A DNA stretch of 36,310 nt from an uncultured Archangium sp. (GCA_946479335.1 CAMLFP010000010.1:1-36310), one strand, 5' to 3'. Counted from the stretch's first letter, positions 23,069 through 30,587 are shown. Program-made: numbers and translations. The notes: generated by a model not told the origin, from the sequence alone.

Positions 23069-23740
23069 TCAGTTCGCGGCGGGAGCGGCCGCCGGTGCGG
23101 AGGGCGGCGGCGCAGGCTGTTCGCCCTGCTCACCGGCCTCGTCGGCCTCACCCTTGCGCCCGAGCTTCTCTTTTTCCTGCTGAGCGAGGGCCGAGCGGTG
23201 GGCGTCACGGGCGCGCTGAGCGACCTTGGAGTTCGGCCCGAGGATCATGAACATCTGCTTGCCTTCGAGGCGCGGCGGCTGCTCGACGACCGCGATCTCC
23301 TTGAGGTCGGCGACCACGTCGTCGAGAATCTGCGTGCCGAGGTTGCGGTGCGTGATCTCGCGGCCGCGGAACATGATGGTGATCTTCGCCTTGTTCCCCT
23401 CCTCGATGAACTCCTTCACGTGGCGGACCTTGGTCTCGTAGTCGTGCTCTTCCGTCTTCGGGCGGAGCTTGACCTCCTTGACCTTCACGACGACCTGCTT
23501 CTTCTTGGCGTCGTTGGCCTTCTTCTTCTCCTCGTACTTGAAGCGCCCGTAGTCCATGATCTTGCAGACCGGGGGCTTCGACATCGGGTTGACCTCGACG
23601 AGGTTCAAACCGTCGGCCTGGGCCTTCGCCAGAGCCACTTCGGTGGGCATGACGCCGAGCTGCTCACCGTTGGGCCCGACGACGCGGACCTCGCGGGCTT
23701 TGATTCGACGATCGGTTCGCTGATCACGTGCGAGAGCCAG
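23069..23740 (-). CDS. infC: translation initiation factor IF-3 with C-terminal extension, probable CTG start
   Basis: A 223-residue IF-3, which binds the 30S subunit, checks start codons and prevents subunit joining. N-domain (about 8-75: RRIKAREVRVVGPNGEQLGV, PVCKIMDYGRFKYE), linker, and C-domain (KLRPKTEEHDYETKVRHVKEF, FRGREITHRNLG) are complete. Beyond MFMILGP there is a 54-residue tail (170-223) rich in Gln, Glu, Pro and Ala that E. coli IF-3 lacks; the Myxococcus IF-3 (Dsg) is known for such a tail with a developmental role. No ATG, GTG or TTG is in frame near the expected N-terminus. CTG 23740 lies seven bases after a perfect AAGGAG (23753-23748). Rare starts are a hallmark of infC and allow autoregulation. 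GTT 23743 is a less likely alternative. Confidence 0.93.
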   Translation of the reverse strand: MALARDQRTDRRIKAREVRVVGPNGEQLGVMPTEVALAKAQADGLNLVEVNPMSKPPVCKIMDYGRFKYEEKKKANDAKKKQVVVKVKEVKLRPKTEEHDYETKVRHVKEFIEEGNKAKITIMFRGREITHRNLGTQILDDVVADLKEIAVVEQPPRLEGKQMFMILGPNSKVAQRARDAHRSALAQQEKEKLGRKGEADEAGEQGEQPAPPPSAPAAAPAAN

Positions 23741-23783
23741 AACAGTACTCCTTGGAAAAGATGAAAAAGAAAACGGCGGCGCA

Positions 23784-23811
23784 CCCTTAGCGAATGACAC
23801 CGGAGAGTCAA
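23784..23811 (-). promoter_or_regulatory. putative promoter of infC
   Basis: Minus-strand -35 TTGACT (23811-23806), 16-base spacer, -10 TAAGGG (23789-23784). The leader of roughly 35-40 bases is pyrimidine-rich (GTTTTCTTTTTCATCTTTTCC) just before AAGGAG. Confidence 0.55.
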
Positions 23812-23884
23812 GGCGCGCCGAAGTGCTTGCGCCCGGCTGGTCGAGCAGCGCTATCTTCGGGGCACGGGCTTCGGGGGTCCGCGA

Positions 23885-24181
23885 ATGCAAATAACGGATG
23901 TGAAGGTTTTCATCGTCAACGAGGACAAGCTGCGGGCCTACGTGACGATCACGCTCGACGCGTGCTTCGTCGTGCGCGACTTGAAGGTGATTCAGGGCAC
24001 CGCCGGGCTGTTCGTCGCCATGCCTGCCAAGAAGCGCAAAGACGGCACCTACAAAGACATCGCGCACCCGCTCAACGGCGACATGCGCGAGGCGCTGGAG
24101 AAGCGGGTGCTCGAGGAATACGCGAAGGCGGTCAAGCTGCCGCCGCGGCCTCCGAGCTCGTCACTGCCCGCGCCTGATTGA
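23885..24181 (+). CDS. spoVG: SpoVG-family RNA/DNA-binding protein
   Basis: A 98-residue SpoVG. The family core is complete: MQITDVKVFIVNEDKLRAYV, the strand-helix DACFVVRDLKVIQGTAGLFVAMPAKK, and the helix NGDMREALEKRVLEEY; the last residues (KLPPRPPSSSLPAPD) are a disordered tail. SpoVG is a small nucleic-acid-binding regulator of sporulation and virulence genes in Firmicutes and is widespread in myxobacteria. It diverges from infC; a weak TATCTT -10-like element lies at 23852-23857. It precedes prs, as in the Bacillus spoVG-(glmU)-prs cluster. Confidence 0.95.
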   Translation: MQITDVKVFIVNEDKLRAYVTITLDACFVVRDLKVIQGTAGLFVAMPAKKRKDGTYKDIAHPLNGDMREALEKRVLEEYAKAVKLPPRPPSSSLPAPD

Positions 24182-24187
24182 CCCACA

Positions 24188-24216
24188 TTGCTGCGCGTAA
24201 TGCGTTGCGCTACGGC
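24188..24216 (+). promoter_or_regulatory. possible promoter of prs
   Basis: TTGCTG (24188-24193), 17-base spacer, TACGGC (24211-24216), ending 11 bases before the prs ATG. No Shine-Dalgarno sequence precedes the ATG. The boxes are weak and the call rests mainly on the same geometry being seen before kbl and ihfA. Confidence 0.3.
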
Positions 24217-24227
24217 GAGACCCGCCC

Positions 24228-25181
24228 ATGTCCGTCAGCCACGACTTCAAGGTCTTCGCCGGTAACTCCAACCGCGGGCTCACCGAGCGCATCTGTGAGT
24301 ACCTCAAACGCCCGTTGTCGAAGGCCGAGGTGGGCCGCTTCAGCGACGGCGAGATCCAGGTGGAGATCGGCGAGAACGTGCGCGGCTTCGACTGCTTCGT
24401 GGTGCAGTCGACCTGCCCGCCCGTCAACGATCACCTGATGGAGCTGCTGATCATGGCCGACGCGCTCAAGCGCGCCTCGGCGCAGTCGATCACCGCGGTG
24501 ATCCCCTATTACGGCTACGCCCGGCAAGACCGCAAAGTCGCGGCGCGAACGCCGATCACCGCGAAGCTGGTGGCTGATCTGCTCGGCACCGCGGGCATCA
24601 CCCGCGTGGTGTCGATGGACATGCACGCCGGGCAGATCCAGGGGTTCTTCAACATCCCCACCGATCACCTCTACGCGTCGCCCGTCTTCCTCGACGATCT
24701 GCGCAAGAAGTTCCCCAACCCCGAGGAGATCGTGATCGTGTCGCCCGATGCGGGTGGTGTGGAGCGCGCGCGCGCGTACAGCAAGCGGCTCGGCTGCCCG
24801 CTGGCGATCATCGACAAGCGCCGCCCGCGCCCCAACGCCTCGGAGGTGATGAACCTCATCGGCGACGTGCAGGGCCGCGACGCGATCATCGTCGACGACA
24901 TCATCGACACCGGCGGCACGTTGACGCAGGGCGCGGCGGCGCTGAAGGCCAAGGGCGCGCGCGGCGTCTACGCGTACATCGTGCACCCCATCCTCTCCGG
25001 GCCGGCGATCTCGCGCGTGACCGAGTCGGTGATGGAAGAGCTCGTGGTGGCCGACACCGTGCCGCTCTCGAAGGCCGCGCAGGGGTGCCCGAAGATCCGC
25101 GTGGTGAGCACCGAGCGGTTGTTCGGTGAGGCGCTGGCGCGCATCTACCGCGCGGAGTCGCTCTCCAGCCTCTTCGTCTGA
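24228..25181 (+). CDS. prs: ribose-phosphate pyrophosphokinase (PRPP synthetase)
   Basis: A 317-residue class I PRPP synthetase making 5-phosphoribosyl-1-pyrophosphate from ribose-5-phosphate and ATP, for purine, pyrimidine, His, Trp and NAD synthesis. Conserved parts: KVFAGNSNRGLTERIC, RFSDGEIQVEIGENVRG, the ATP loop YYGYARQDRK, the metal-binding MDMHAGQIQGFFNIP, DAGGVERAR and the PRPP loop VDDIIDTGGTL (~221). The length is that of the E. coli enzyme. ATG 24228 has no obvious ribosome binding site. In many genomes rplY and pth follow prs; here a glycosidase gene follows after 26 bases instead. Confidence 0.97.
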   Translation: MSVSHDFKVFAGNSNRGLTERICEYLKRPLSKAEVGRFSDGEIQVEIGENVRGFDCFVVQSTCPPVNDHLMELLIMADALKRASAQSITAVIPYYGYARQDRKVAARTPITAKLVADLLGTAGITRVVSMDMHAGQIQGFFNIPTDHLYASPVFLDDLRKKFPNPEEIVIVSPDAGGVERARAYSKRLGCPLAIIDKRRPRPNASEVMNLIGDVQGRDAIIVDDIIDTGGTLTQGAAALKAKGARGVYAYIVHPILSGPAISRVTESVMEELVVADTVPLSKAAQGCPKIRVVSTERLFGEALARIYRAESLSSLFV

Positions 25182-25207
25182 CGCGACTGCGAGTAGCCTG
25201 TCGCGCC

Positions 25208-26707
25208 ATGCGACGGCTCTCCCTGTTGATGGTGTTGGCGCTGGGCTGCGACAAGCCTGCGCCGCCGCCCTTCCCTGACGGCTTCCTCTTCGGCGCCGCG
25301 ACCGCGGGGTTCCAGGTCGACCCCGGCTGCCCGACGCTCCCGGAGAGTGAGTGCGTCGACACGCACAGCGACTGGTACCAGTGGGTCACCAGCGCCAGCG
25401 AGCTGAGCGATCTCTCGAGCCTGATCACCTTCGAGCCGCTCGCGCACGCGCCCGGCTACTGGGAGCTCTACGACCAGGACTTCGCGCGCGCGAAGAACGA
25501 GCTCGGGCTCAACGCGCTCCGCGTGTCGATCGAGTGGAGCCGCGTCTTCCCCACGGCTACCGACGGGCTCGAAGGTGACGCGCTGGCGGCGGCCGCGAAC
25601 CCCGCGGCGCTGGCCGGCTACCACGCGCAGCTCGCGGCGATGAAGGCGCGCGGCCTGACGCCGCTGGTGACGCTCAACCACTACACCCTGCCGCTGTGGA
25701 TTCACGACGGCGTCGCCTGCCACCAAGATCTGACCTCTCCCGCGTGCGTCGCGGCGAAGGGCTGGCTCGATCAGCCACGCACCGTGCGCGAGATCGCGAA
25801 GTACGCCGGCTTCGTCGCGAAGGAGTTCGGAGGCGAGGTCGACTACTGGGCCACGGAGAACGAGCCGTTCGCGGTGGTGCTGCCGGGCTTCATCCTCCCG
25901 TCGGCCGACCGCGTGAACCCGCCCGGCCTCTCGTACCACTTCGCCGAGGCCAAACAGGTGATGACCGCGCTCATCTACGCGCACGCCGCGATGTACGACG
26001 CGGTGAAGGCCAATGACCCCACCGCGAAGGTCGGGCTCGTCTATTCGGTCGCCCCGGTGAAGGGGAAAGACCCGAACAAGAACCTCGACACGCTCGCCGC
26101 GGAGCACGTCTTCTACCTGTACAACACCGCGTTCCTCGACGGCGTGTGCAAGGGCCTCGTCGACGCCGACTTGAGCGGCAAGCCCGACAACACCGAGCCG
26201 CTCCCGGAGCTCACCCACCGCATGGATTGGCTCGGCATCAACTACTACACGCGCATCACCGTCGAGGGCACCGAGTCGCCCATCGCCGAGCTCTCCGCGA
26301 TCGCCAACTTCAACCCGCTCACGCTCGAGCCCTGGGAGGACTACCCGAAAGGGATCTACGACGCCGCGATGGGCCTCCACGCGCGCTACGGCCTGCCGAT
26401 GTACATCACCGAGACCGGCGCCGACGCCGCGGGCGATGACGAGAAGATCGCGCGCTGGCTGGCGACCGAGACCGAGTGGACCAAGCGCGCCATCAAGGAC
26501 GGCGCCGACCTCCGCGGGTTCTTCTACTGGTCGCTGATGGACAACTACGAGTGGAACCACGGCATGGGCATGAAGTTCGGGCTCTATGCCATCGGCTCCG
26601 ACGCCGCGAAGACGCGCACGGCGCGCAGCGCGGTCGGCGTGTACAAGCAGATCACCGACGCGAAGGACGTGCCTGCCGCGCTGGTGACGAAGTACCCGCC
26701 GGAGTGA
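25208..26707 (+). CDS. glycoside hydrolase family 1 (beta-glucosidase-like) lipoprotein
   Basis: A 499-residue GH1 (beta/alpha)8-barrel enzyme, probably a beta-glucosidase or beta-galactosidase. Signature segments: FPDGFLFGAATAGFQVD at the start, RVSIEWSRVFP, LNHYTLPLWI, the acid/base glutamate in TENEP (Glu219), the nucleophile in ITETG (Glu402; usually ITENG), and YWSLMDNYEW. The N-terminus is a short signal peptide with lipobox LALGC (Cys14); the residue after the cysteine is Asp, which in E. coli would retain it in the inner membrane. Most GH1 enzymes are cytoplasmic, so a lipid-anchored one is less usual. It follows prs by 26 bases and ends before a repeat that separates it from the converging trmD gene. 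Substrate cannot be deduced. Confidence 0.9.
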   Translation: MRRLSLLMVLALGCDKPAPPPFPDGFLFGAATAGFQVDPGCPTLPESECVDTHSDWYQWVTSASELSDLSSLITFEPLAHAPGYWELYDQDFARAKNELGLNALRVSIEWSRVFPTATDGLEGDALAAAANPAALAGYHAQLAAMKARGLTPLVTLNHYTLPLWIHDGVACHQDLTSPACVAAKGWLDQPRTVREIAKYAGFVAKEFGGEVDYWATENEPFAVVLPGFILPSADRVNPPGLSYHFAEAKQVMTALIYAHAAMYDAVKANDPTAKVGLVYSVAPVKGKDPNKNLDTLAAEHVFYLYNTAFLDGVCKGLVDADLSGKPDNTEPLPELTHRMDWLGINYYTRITVEGTESPIAELSAIANFNPLTLEPWEDYPKGIYDAAMGLHARYGLPMYITETGADAAGDDEKIARWLATETEWTKRAIKDGADLRGFFYWSLMDNYEWNHGMGMKFGLYAIGSDAAKTRTARSAVGVYKQITDAKDVPAALVTKYPPE

Positions 26708-26710
26708 ACA

Positions 26711-26811
26711 ACCTCTCCCCTGGGGAGAGGTCGCGACGAAGTCGCGGGTGAGGGGCACAGCGGCGTGTTCCGACTCCCCTCACCCCAACCCTCTCCCCAC
26801 GGGAGAGGGGG
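26711..26811. repeat. compound inverted-repeat element between GH1 gene and trmD
   Basis: Four nested or adjacent hairpins: ACCTCTCCCC/GGGGAGAGGT around 26711-26731, CGCGAC/GTCGCG at 26732-26746, GGGTGAGGGG (26746-26755) with CCCCTCACCC (26776-26785), and CCCTCTCCC (26789-26797) with GGGAGAGGG (26801-26809). Sequences of this CTCTCCCC-GGGTGAGGGG kind occur as dispersed intergenic repeats in many GC-rich proteobacteria. Its site between two converging genes suits a bidirectional terminator. Confidence 0.75.
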
Positions 26812-26816
26812 TTCGA

Positions 26817-27551
26817 TCAGAGCTCGGCTTCGGTCTTCTGCAGCAGCTTCAGATCAGCCTTCGACAGCTCCAGCTTCGCGAACAGATCGGGCCGGCGCGC
26901 CTGCGTCAGCTTCAGCGAGTGCCACCGCCGCCACCGCGCGATGCGCGCGTGATCGCCGCTCTGCAGCACCGCCGGCACGCCCTGCCCGTTCCACTCTGGA
27001 GGCCGCGTGTAGTGCGGGTGCTCCAGCAGGCCCGACTCGAAGCTCTCGGTCTGCGCCGACTCCGCGTTGCCCAGCACGCCGGGCACCAGCCGCGCGACCG
27101 CATCGATCACGATCAGCGCGCCCAGCTCTCCGCCGGTGAGCACGAAGTCACCCAGCGACAGCTCCTCGTCGATGAGCGTCATCGCGCGCTCGTCGACGCC
27201 CTCGTAGCGCCCGCACACGAGGATCACCGCGCCCTCGGCAGCGATCGCGCGCGCCTTCTCCTGCGAGAACGTCTTCCCGCGAGGCGAGAGCAGCACCACC
27301 TTCGCGCTCGGCAGCTTCGTCTTCGCGTGCGCGATGGCGCCGGCGAGCGGCTCCACCTTCATCACCATGCCCGCGCCGCCGCCGTACGGCGTGTCATCGG
27401 TCACGCGGTGTTTGCTGGCCGCGAAGTCGCGGATGTCGACCGCCTCGACCTCCAGCAGCTGCTTCTCGATCGCCTTCCCGAGGATCGACTCCGACGCGTA
27501 GCCGGTGATCATCCGCGGGAAGAGCGTCAACACCTGCGCGCGGAACGCCAT
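26817..27551 (-). CDS. trmD: tRNA (guanine-37-N1)-methyltransferase
   Basis: A 244-residue TrmD, which methylates G37 next to the anticodon to prevent frameshifting. The trefoil-knot SAM site is intact ([33 protein letters not shown]), as are [13 protein letters not shown] and the tRNA-binding [13 protein letters not shown]. It is the last gene of rpsP-khpA-rimM-trmD; in most genomes rplS follows, but here the operon ends at the repeat element. The start ATG lies four bases after the rimM stop. Confidence 0.97.
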   Translation of the reverse strand: MAFRAQVLTLFPRMITGYASESILGKAIEKQLLEVEAVDIRDFAASKHRVTDDTPYGGGAGMVMKVEPLAGAIAHAKTKLPSAKVVLLSPRGKTFSQEKARAIAAEGAVILVCGRYEGVDERAMTLIDEELSLGDFVLTGGELGALIVIDAVARLVPGVLGNAESAQTESFESGLLEHPHYTRPPEWNGQGVPAVLQSGDHARIARWRRWHSLKLTQARRPDLFAKLELSKADLKLLQKTEAEL

Positions 27552-27555
27552 GGCT

Positions 27556-28065
27556 TCACTCCTCGTACACGGGAGGGATCACCGTCACGCGCTTCGCCTC
27601 GAGGTCGACCTTCGACACGAACTCTTCGGCAAAGGGGATCATCTGCTCGGCGTCGCCGTCGCGGATCACGAGGTTCGGCACCGGGCCGGAGCTCCAGATC
27701 TCGGTGATCTCGCCCAGCCGCTTCCCCTCGACGCTCAGCACCTCGAGCCCGACGAGATCGCCCAGGAAGAACTCGCCTTCAGCGGGCGGCTCGAGATCTT
27801 CACGGCGCACGCTGACCGACGAGCCCTTGAACTGCTCGACGTCTTCGCGGCGCTTGTGGCCCTCGAACTTGATCAGCAGATCGCCACCGGGAGCCTCGCC
27901 GACCGACGCCAGCTCGAGCTCCAGCGTCTCGCCGCCGCGCGTGCCCAGCACCAGCACGTCGACCTCGTTGATCGCGGTGGACTGCGGGTCGAAGGTCTTG
28001 AGCACCAGCTCACCGCGCAGGCCATGAACCCGCGCGATGTAGCCGATTTGCAGGAGCGGCTTCAC
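27556..28065 (-). CDS. rimM: ribosome maturation factor RimM
   Basis: A 169-residue RimM, a 16S rRNA processing factor that binds ribosomal protein S19 during 30S assembly. The N-terminal beta barrel ([20 protein letters not shown]) and the C-terminal PRC-barrel ([34 protein letters not shown]) are complete. The start overlaps the khpA stop as ATGA, and trmD follows after four bases. Confidence 0.96.
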   Translation of the reverse strand: MKPLLQIGYIARVHGLRGELVLKTFDPQSTAINEVDVLVLGTRGGETLELELASVGEAPGGDLLIKFEGHKRREDVEQFKGSSVSVRREDLEPPAEGEFFLGDLVGLEVLSVEGKRLGEITEIWSSGPVPNLVIRDGDAEQMIPFAEEFVSKVDLEAKRVTVIPPVYEE

Positions 28066-28349
28066 GGCGTCGCTGCCGGAGCCACGGCCTGCGGGTCAGC
28101 CGTACCGGCCACCTTGCGATCATCCACGACCTCCAGCCGGGCCTTCTCACCCTTCTTCAGGGCCGCGTGCTGGAGCACGGTGCGCAACGCGTTCACGGTA
28201 CGGCCATCACGCCCGATGATCTTACCGACGTCGCCGGGCGCGACCTTGAGGTCATAGAAGACGGCCCCATCGATGGGCGTCACCTTGACCTCCACGGCCT
28301 CGGGCTGATCAACCAGCGCGCGGGCCAGATACTCGACGAGCTGCTTCAC
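28062..28349 (-). CDS. khpA: KH-domain RNA-binding protein KhpA
   Basis: A 95-residue small RNA-binding protein with a single type II KH domain; the GxxG loop is GRDG (46-49) within [19 protein letters not shown]. Such proteins (KhpA, YlqC) usually lie between rpsP and rimM, bind RNA broadly, and partner with KhpB/Jag. The C-terminal 20 residues form an Ala/Pro-rich tail. It is joined to rpsP and to rimM by ATGA overlaps on both sides. Confidence 0.94.
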   Translation of the reverse strand: MKQLVEYLARALVDQPEAVEVKVTPIDGAVFYDLKVAPGDVGKIIGRDGRTVNALRTVLQHAALKKGEKARLEVVDDRKVAGTADPQAVAPAATP

Positions 28350-28600
28350 GCCTTCGCGTCGGCCTTCTTCGACTTCTTGTAGAGGCCGCCGACGGTCTCG
28401 GAGGGCTTCGCGCCAGACTTGGTCCAGTGCGTCCAGCGCTCCTCGTTGACGGAGAACTTCGCGGGGGTGTGGTTCGGGTCGTAGGTCCCGATGTTCTCGA
28501 TGAAGCGGCCGTCGCGGGGCATGCGCGAGTCAGCGGCGACGACGTGGTAGAAGGGGCGCTTCGTGGCGCCAGCGCGGGCAAGACGGATGACGACGGCCAT
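28346..28600 (-). CDS. rpsP: 30S ribosomal protein S16
   Basis: An 84-residue S16 ([55 protein letters not shown]), first gene of rpsP-khpA-rimM-trmD. ATG 28600 has AGAGGA upstream. A promoter with a perfect TTGACA lies at 28637-28666. The ffh gene that often precedes rpsP is missing, rlmN taking its place. Confidence 0.97.
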   Translation of the reverse strand: MAVVIRLARAGATKRPFYHVVAADSRMPRDGRFIENIGTYDPNHTPAKFSVNEERWTHWTKSGAKPSETVGGLYKKSKKADAKA

Positions 28601-28636
28601 GGTGTTTCCTCTGGAAAAAAGAAAGGTGGGGTGGTG

Positions 28637-28666
28637 CCACTACTTGAGAAGTGCCCGGAATGTCAA
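28637..28666 (-). promoter_or_regulatory. putative promoter of the rpsP operon
   Basis: Minus-strand -35 TTGACA (28666-28661), 18-base spacer, -10 TAGTGG (28642-28637). The rlmN stop codon TGA (28665-28663) is contained in the -35 box. The leader carries the pyrimidine tract CCTTTCTTTTTTCC ahead of AGAGGA. Confidence 0.5.
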
Positions 28667-29769
28667 GGCGAAGGCGGCTTGGGCTGCAACGGCTTGAGCG
28701 GCGTAAAGCTGGGGTTCTTCTCGGAGTTCGCCAACTGCCCGCACGCCGCCGCGATGTCGCGCCCCCGGTTCGCGCGGATGAACGCCGCCACGCCCGCCTT
28801 CTCGAGCAAAACCCTGAAGCGTTCCGCGCGGTTGTCGACGGTGGTGTGGTAGCCGAGGCCGGGGTTCTCGTTGTACTGAATCAGGTTCACCTTGGCCGGC
28901 ACGCCGACCAGCAGCGCGGCGAGGCGCTCCGCGTCGGCGTCGGTGTCATTCACGCCGCCCATCAAGACGTACTCGAAGGTGATGCGGCGGCCCTGCTTGA
29001 GGGGGAACTTCCGGCAGGCCTCCATCAGGTCGGCGATCTTCCACTTCTTGTTCACCGGCATGATCACGTCGCGCGTCTCGTCGTGCGAGGCGTTGAGCGA
29101 GATGGCCAGCTTCACGTCGGTCTCTTGCCCGAAGCGCTCGATCATCGGCACGAGGCCCACGGTGCTGACGGTGATGTGGCGGCTCGAGAAATTCGGCCCG
29201 TCTTCCGACTGGAGGATCTCCAGCGCGGCCTTGAGGTTCTCGAAGTTGTGGAGCGGCTCGCCCATGCCCATGAAGACCAGGTTGGTGAGCGGGCGCAGCG
29301 TCTTCTCGATCTGCTCGTTGACGCGCACCTCGCGGTTGACCGCGTGCACCTGCGCGACGATCTCCGAGGGCGTCAGGTTGCGCACCAGGCCCAGCGTGGC
29401 GGTGGCGCAGAAGCGGCAGCCCATGGCGCAGCCGACCTGCGTGGAGACACAGAGGGTCTTGCGCTCTGGCGAGGGCATGTAGACCGACTCGATGAGGCGG
29501 CCGTCGTGCGTCTTGAAGCGGTACTTGATGGTGCCGTCGATGGAGCGCTGCTCGAGGTCCTTCTCGACGGTGACGATCTCCGCGCGGTCGTGGAGCTTCG
29601 CGCGCAGGTCCTTCGAGAGGTCGGTCATCTCGTCGAACGACTGCGCGCCGCGCTGGTGCAGCCAGCGGTAGAGCTGCTTCGCGCGGAAGCCCTTCTCGCC
29701 GAGGGAGACGACGAACGCCGTCAGGCCCTCGAGGTTCAGCGACGCGAGATCGACTTTCGGGTCCGTCAT
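28663..29769 (-). CDS. rlmN: dual-specificity 23S rRNA / tRNA adenine-C2 methyltransferase
   Basis: A 368-residue radical-SAM methyltransferase that makes m2A2503 in 23S rRNA and m2A37 in some tRNAs. The 4Fe-4S cluster motif Cx3Cx2C is at Cys114, Cys118 and Cys121 (STQVGCAMGCRFCAT). The methyl-carrying cysteine near the C-terminus is Cys343 (RGRDIAAACGQL). The N-terminal accessory domain (FRAKQLYRWLHQRG) is present. The C-terminus ends in a Lys/Pro-rich tail. The gene lies upstream of rpsP on the same strand and is divergent from the carbonic anhydrase gene. Confidence 0.96.
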   Translation of the reverse strand: MTDPKVDLASLNLEGLTAFVVSLGEKGFRAKQLYRWLHQRGAQSFDEMTDLSKDLRAKLHDRAEIVTVEKDLEQRSIDGTIKYRFKTHDGRLIESVYMPSPERKTLCVSTQVGCAMGCRFCATATLGLVRNLTPSEIVAQVHAVNREVRVNEQIEKTLRPLTNLVFMGMGEPLHNFENLKAALEILQSEDGPNFSSRHITVSTVGLVPMIERFGQETDVKLAISLNASHDETRDVIMPVNKKWKIADLMEACRKFPLKQGRRITFEYVLMGGVNDTDADAERLAALLVGVPAKVNLIQYNENPGLGYHTTVDNRAERFRVLLEKAGVAAFIRANRGRDIAAACGQLANSEKNPSFTPLKPLQPKPPSP

Positions 29770-29857
29770 GACGGGGCGCCTCTACACCGGTTGCGCGCGC
29801 GACAGGAAGCCGTCCTCACCGCCCGACCTCGGAGCCTTCGTGCTAGGCGCGGCGGCC

Positions 29858-29914
29858 ATGTCGTCCCCGCTCCACGTCCCCTCCCTTGAACCGCACCGAG
29901 AGCTGACTCCATGA
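29858..29914 (+). CDS. possible 18-codon leader ORF overlapping the carbonic anhydrase start
   Basis: ATG 29858 opens a short frame (MSSPLHVPSLEPHRELTP) whose TGA (29912-29914) overlaps the carbonic anhydrase ATG (29911) as ATGA. TAGGCG at 29844-29849 is a -10-like element nine bases ahead. It may be a leader peptide coupling translation, or chance; there is no homology I can call. Confidence 0.25.
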   Translation: MSSPLHVPSLEPHRELTP

Positions 29915-30537
29915 CCGACCCCCTCAAGACGCTCCCCTGGCAGCAGGCCCTCGAACGCATGCGTGAAGGCAACGCGCGCTTCGTCACCAACGTGCGCAGC
30001 GTGGAGACGATCACCACCCAGCAGAAGCGCTATTCGCTGGTGGCCGGGCAGAACCCGTTCGCGGTGATCCTCTCGTGCTCCGACTCCCGCGTGCCCTCCG
30101 AGCTGGTGTTCGACTGTGGCCTGGGTGATCTCTTCGTGGTGCGCGTGGCCGGCAACGTCGTCGCGCCGTCGATCGTCGGCAGTGTGGAGTTCGCGGTGGA
30201 GTCGCTGGGCACCACGCTGGTGGTGGTGATGGGCCACACCCAGTGCGGCGCGATCAAGGCCACCGTCGACTCGCTGGCCGCCGGCGGGCACGGGCTGTCG
30301 ACCAACCTGCGCGATCTGGTGAGCCGCATCTCGCCCGCGGTGGCCAACCTGCTCAACACCGGCCTCTCGCGCGACGAGCTGCTGATCAGCGCGGAGCGCG
30401 CCAACGTGCGCGCCTCGGTGAACCAGCTGCGGCACAGCACGCGCACCTTCGAAGATCGCATCGCCGCCGGCACGCTGGCCATCATCGGCGCGGAGTACGC
30501 GCTGGAGACCGGCCAGGTCGACTTCTTCGACCTCTGA
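29911..30537 (+). CDS. beta-class carbonic anhydrase
   Basis: A 208-residue beta-carbonic anhydrase, a zinc enzyme interconverting CO2 and bicarbonate. Zinc ligands are Cys56 (in SCSDSRVPSE, with the catalytic Asp58-Arg60 pair), His109 and Cys112 (GHTQCGAI). GNVVAPSIVGSVEFAVESLG is also typical. There is no signal peptide, so it should be cytoplasmic, supplying bicarbonate to carboxylases. ATG 29911 has GAGAG upstream. It converges with ndk; the hairpin at 30546-30587 lies between them. Confidence 0.94.
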   Translation: MTDPLKTLPWQQALERMREGNARFVTNVRSVETITTQQKRYSLVAGQNPFAVILSCSDSRVPSELVFDCGLGDLFVVRVAGNVVAPSIVGSVEFAVESLGTTLVVVMGHTQCGAIKATVDSLAAGGHGLSTNLRDLVSRISPAVANLLNTGLSRDELLISAERANVRASVNQLRHSTRTFEDRIAAGTLAIIGAEYALETGQVDFFDL

Positions 30538-30545
30538 GCTCGTTT

Positions 30546-30587
30546 CGGAAAAATGAAACGGCCACCTCGGTTTCCCGGGGTGGCCGT
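30546..30587 (-). terminator. terminator of ndk
   Basis: A 13-bp stem from 30558-30570 (ACGGCCACCTCGG) to 30575-30587 (CCGGGGTGGCCGT) with one G-T pair and the loop TTTC. On the minus strand it is followed by TTCATTTTTCC, close to the tail of the rplT/pheS hairpin. Confidence 0.8.

Noticed and set aside
23741..24067. ATG-initiated long form of IF-3 starting at 24067
   Set aside because: It would add over 100 residues antisense to spoVG; the promoter and AAGGAG lie downstream of that ATG.
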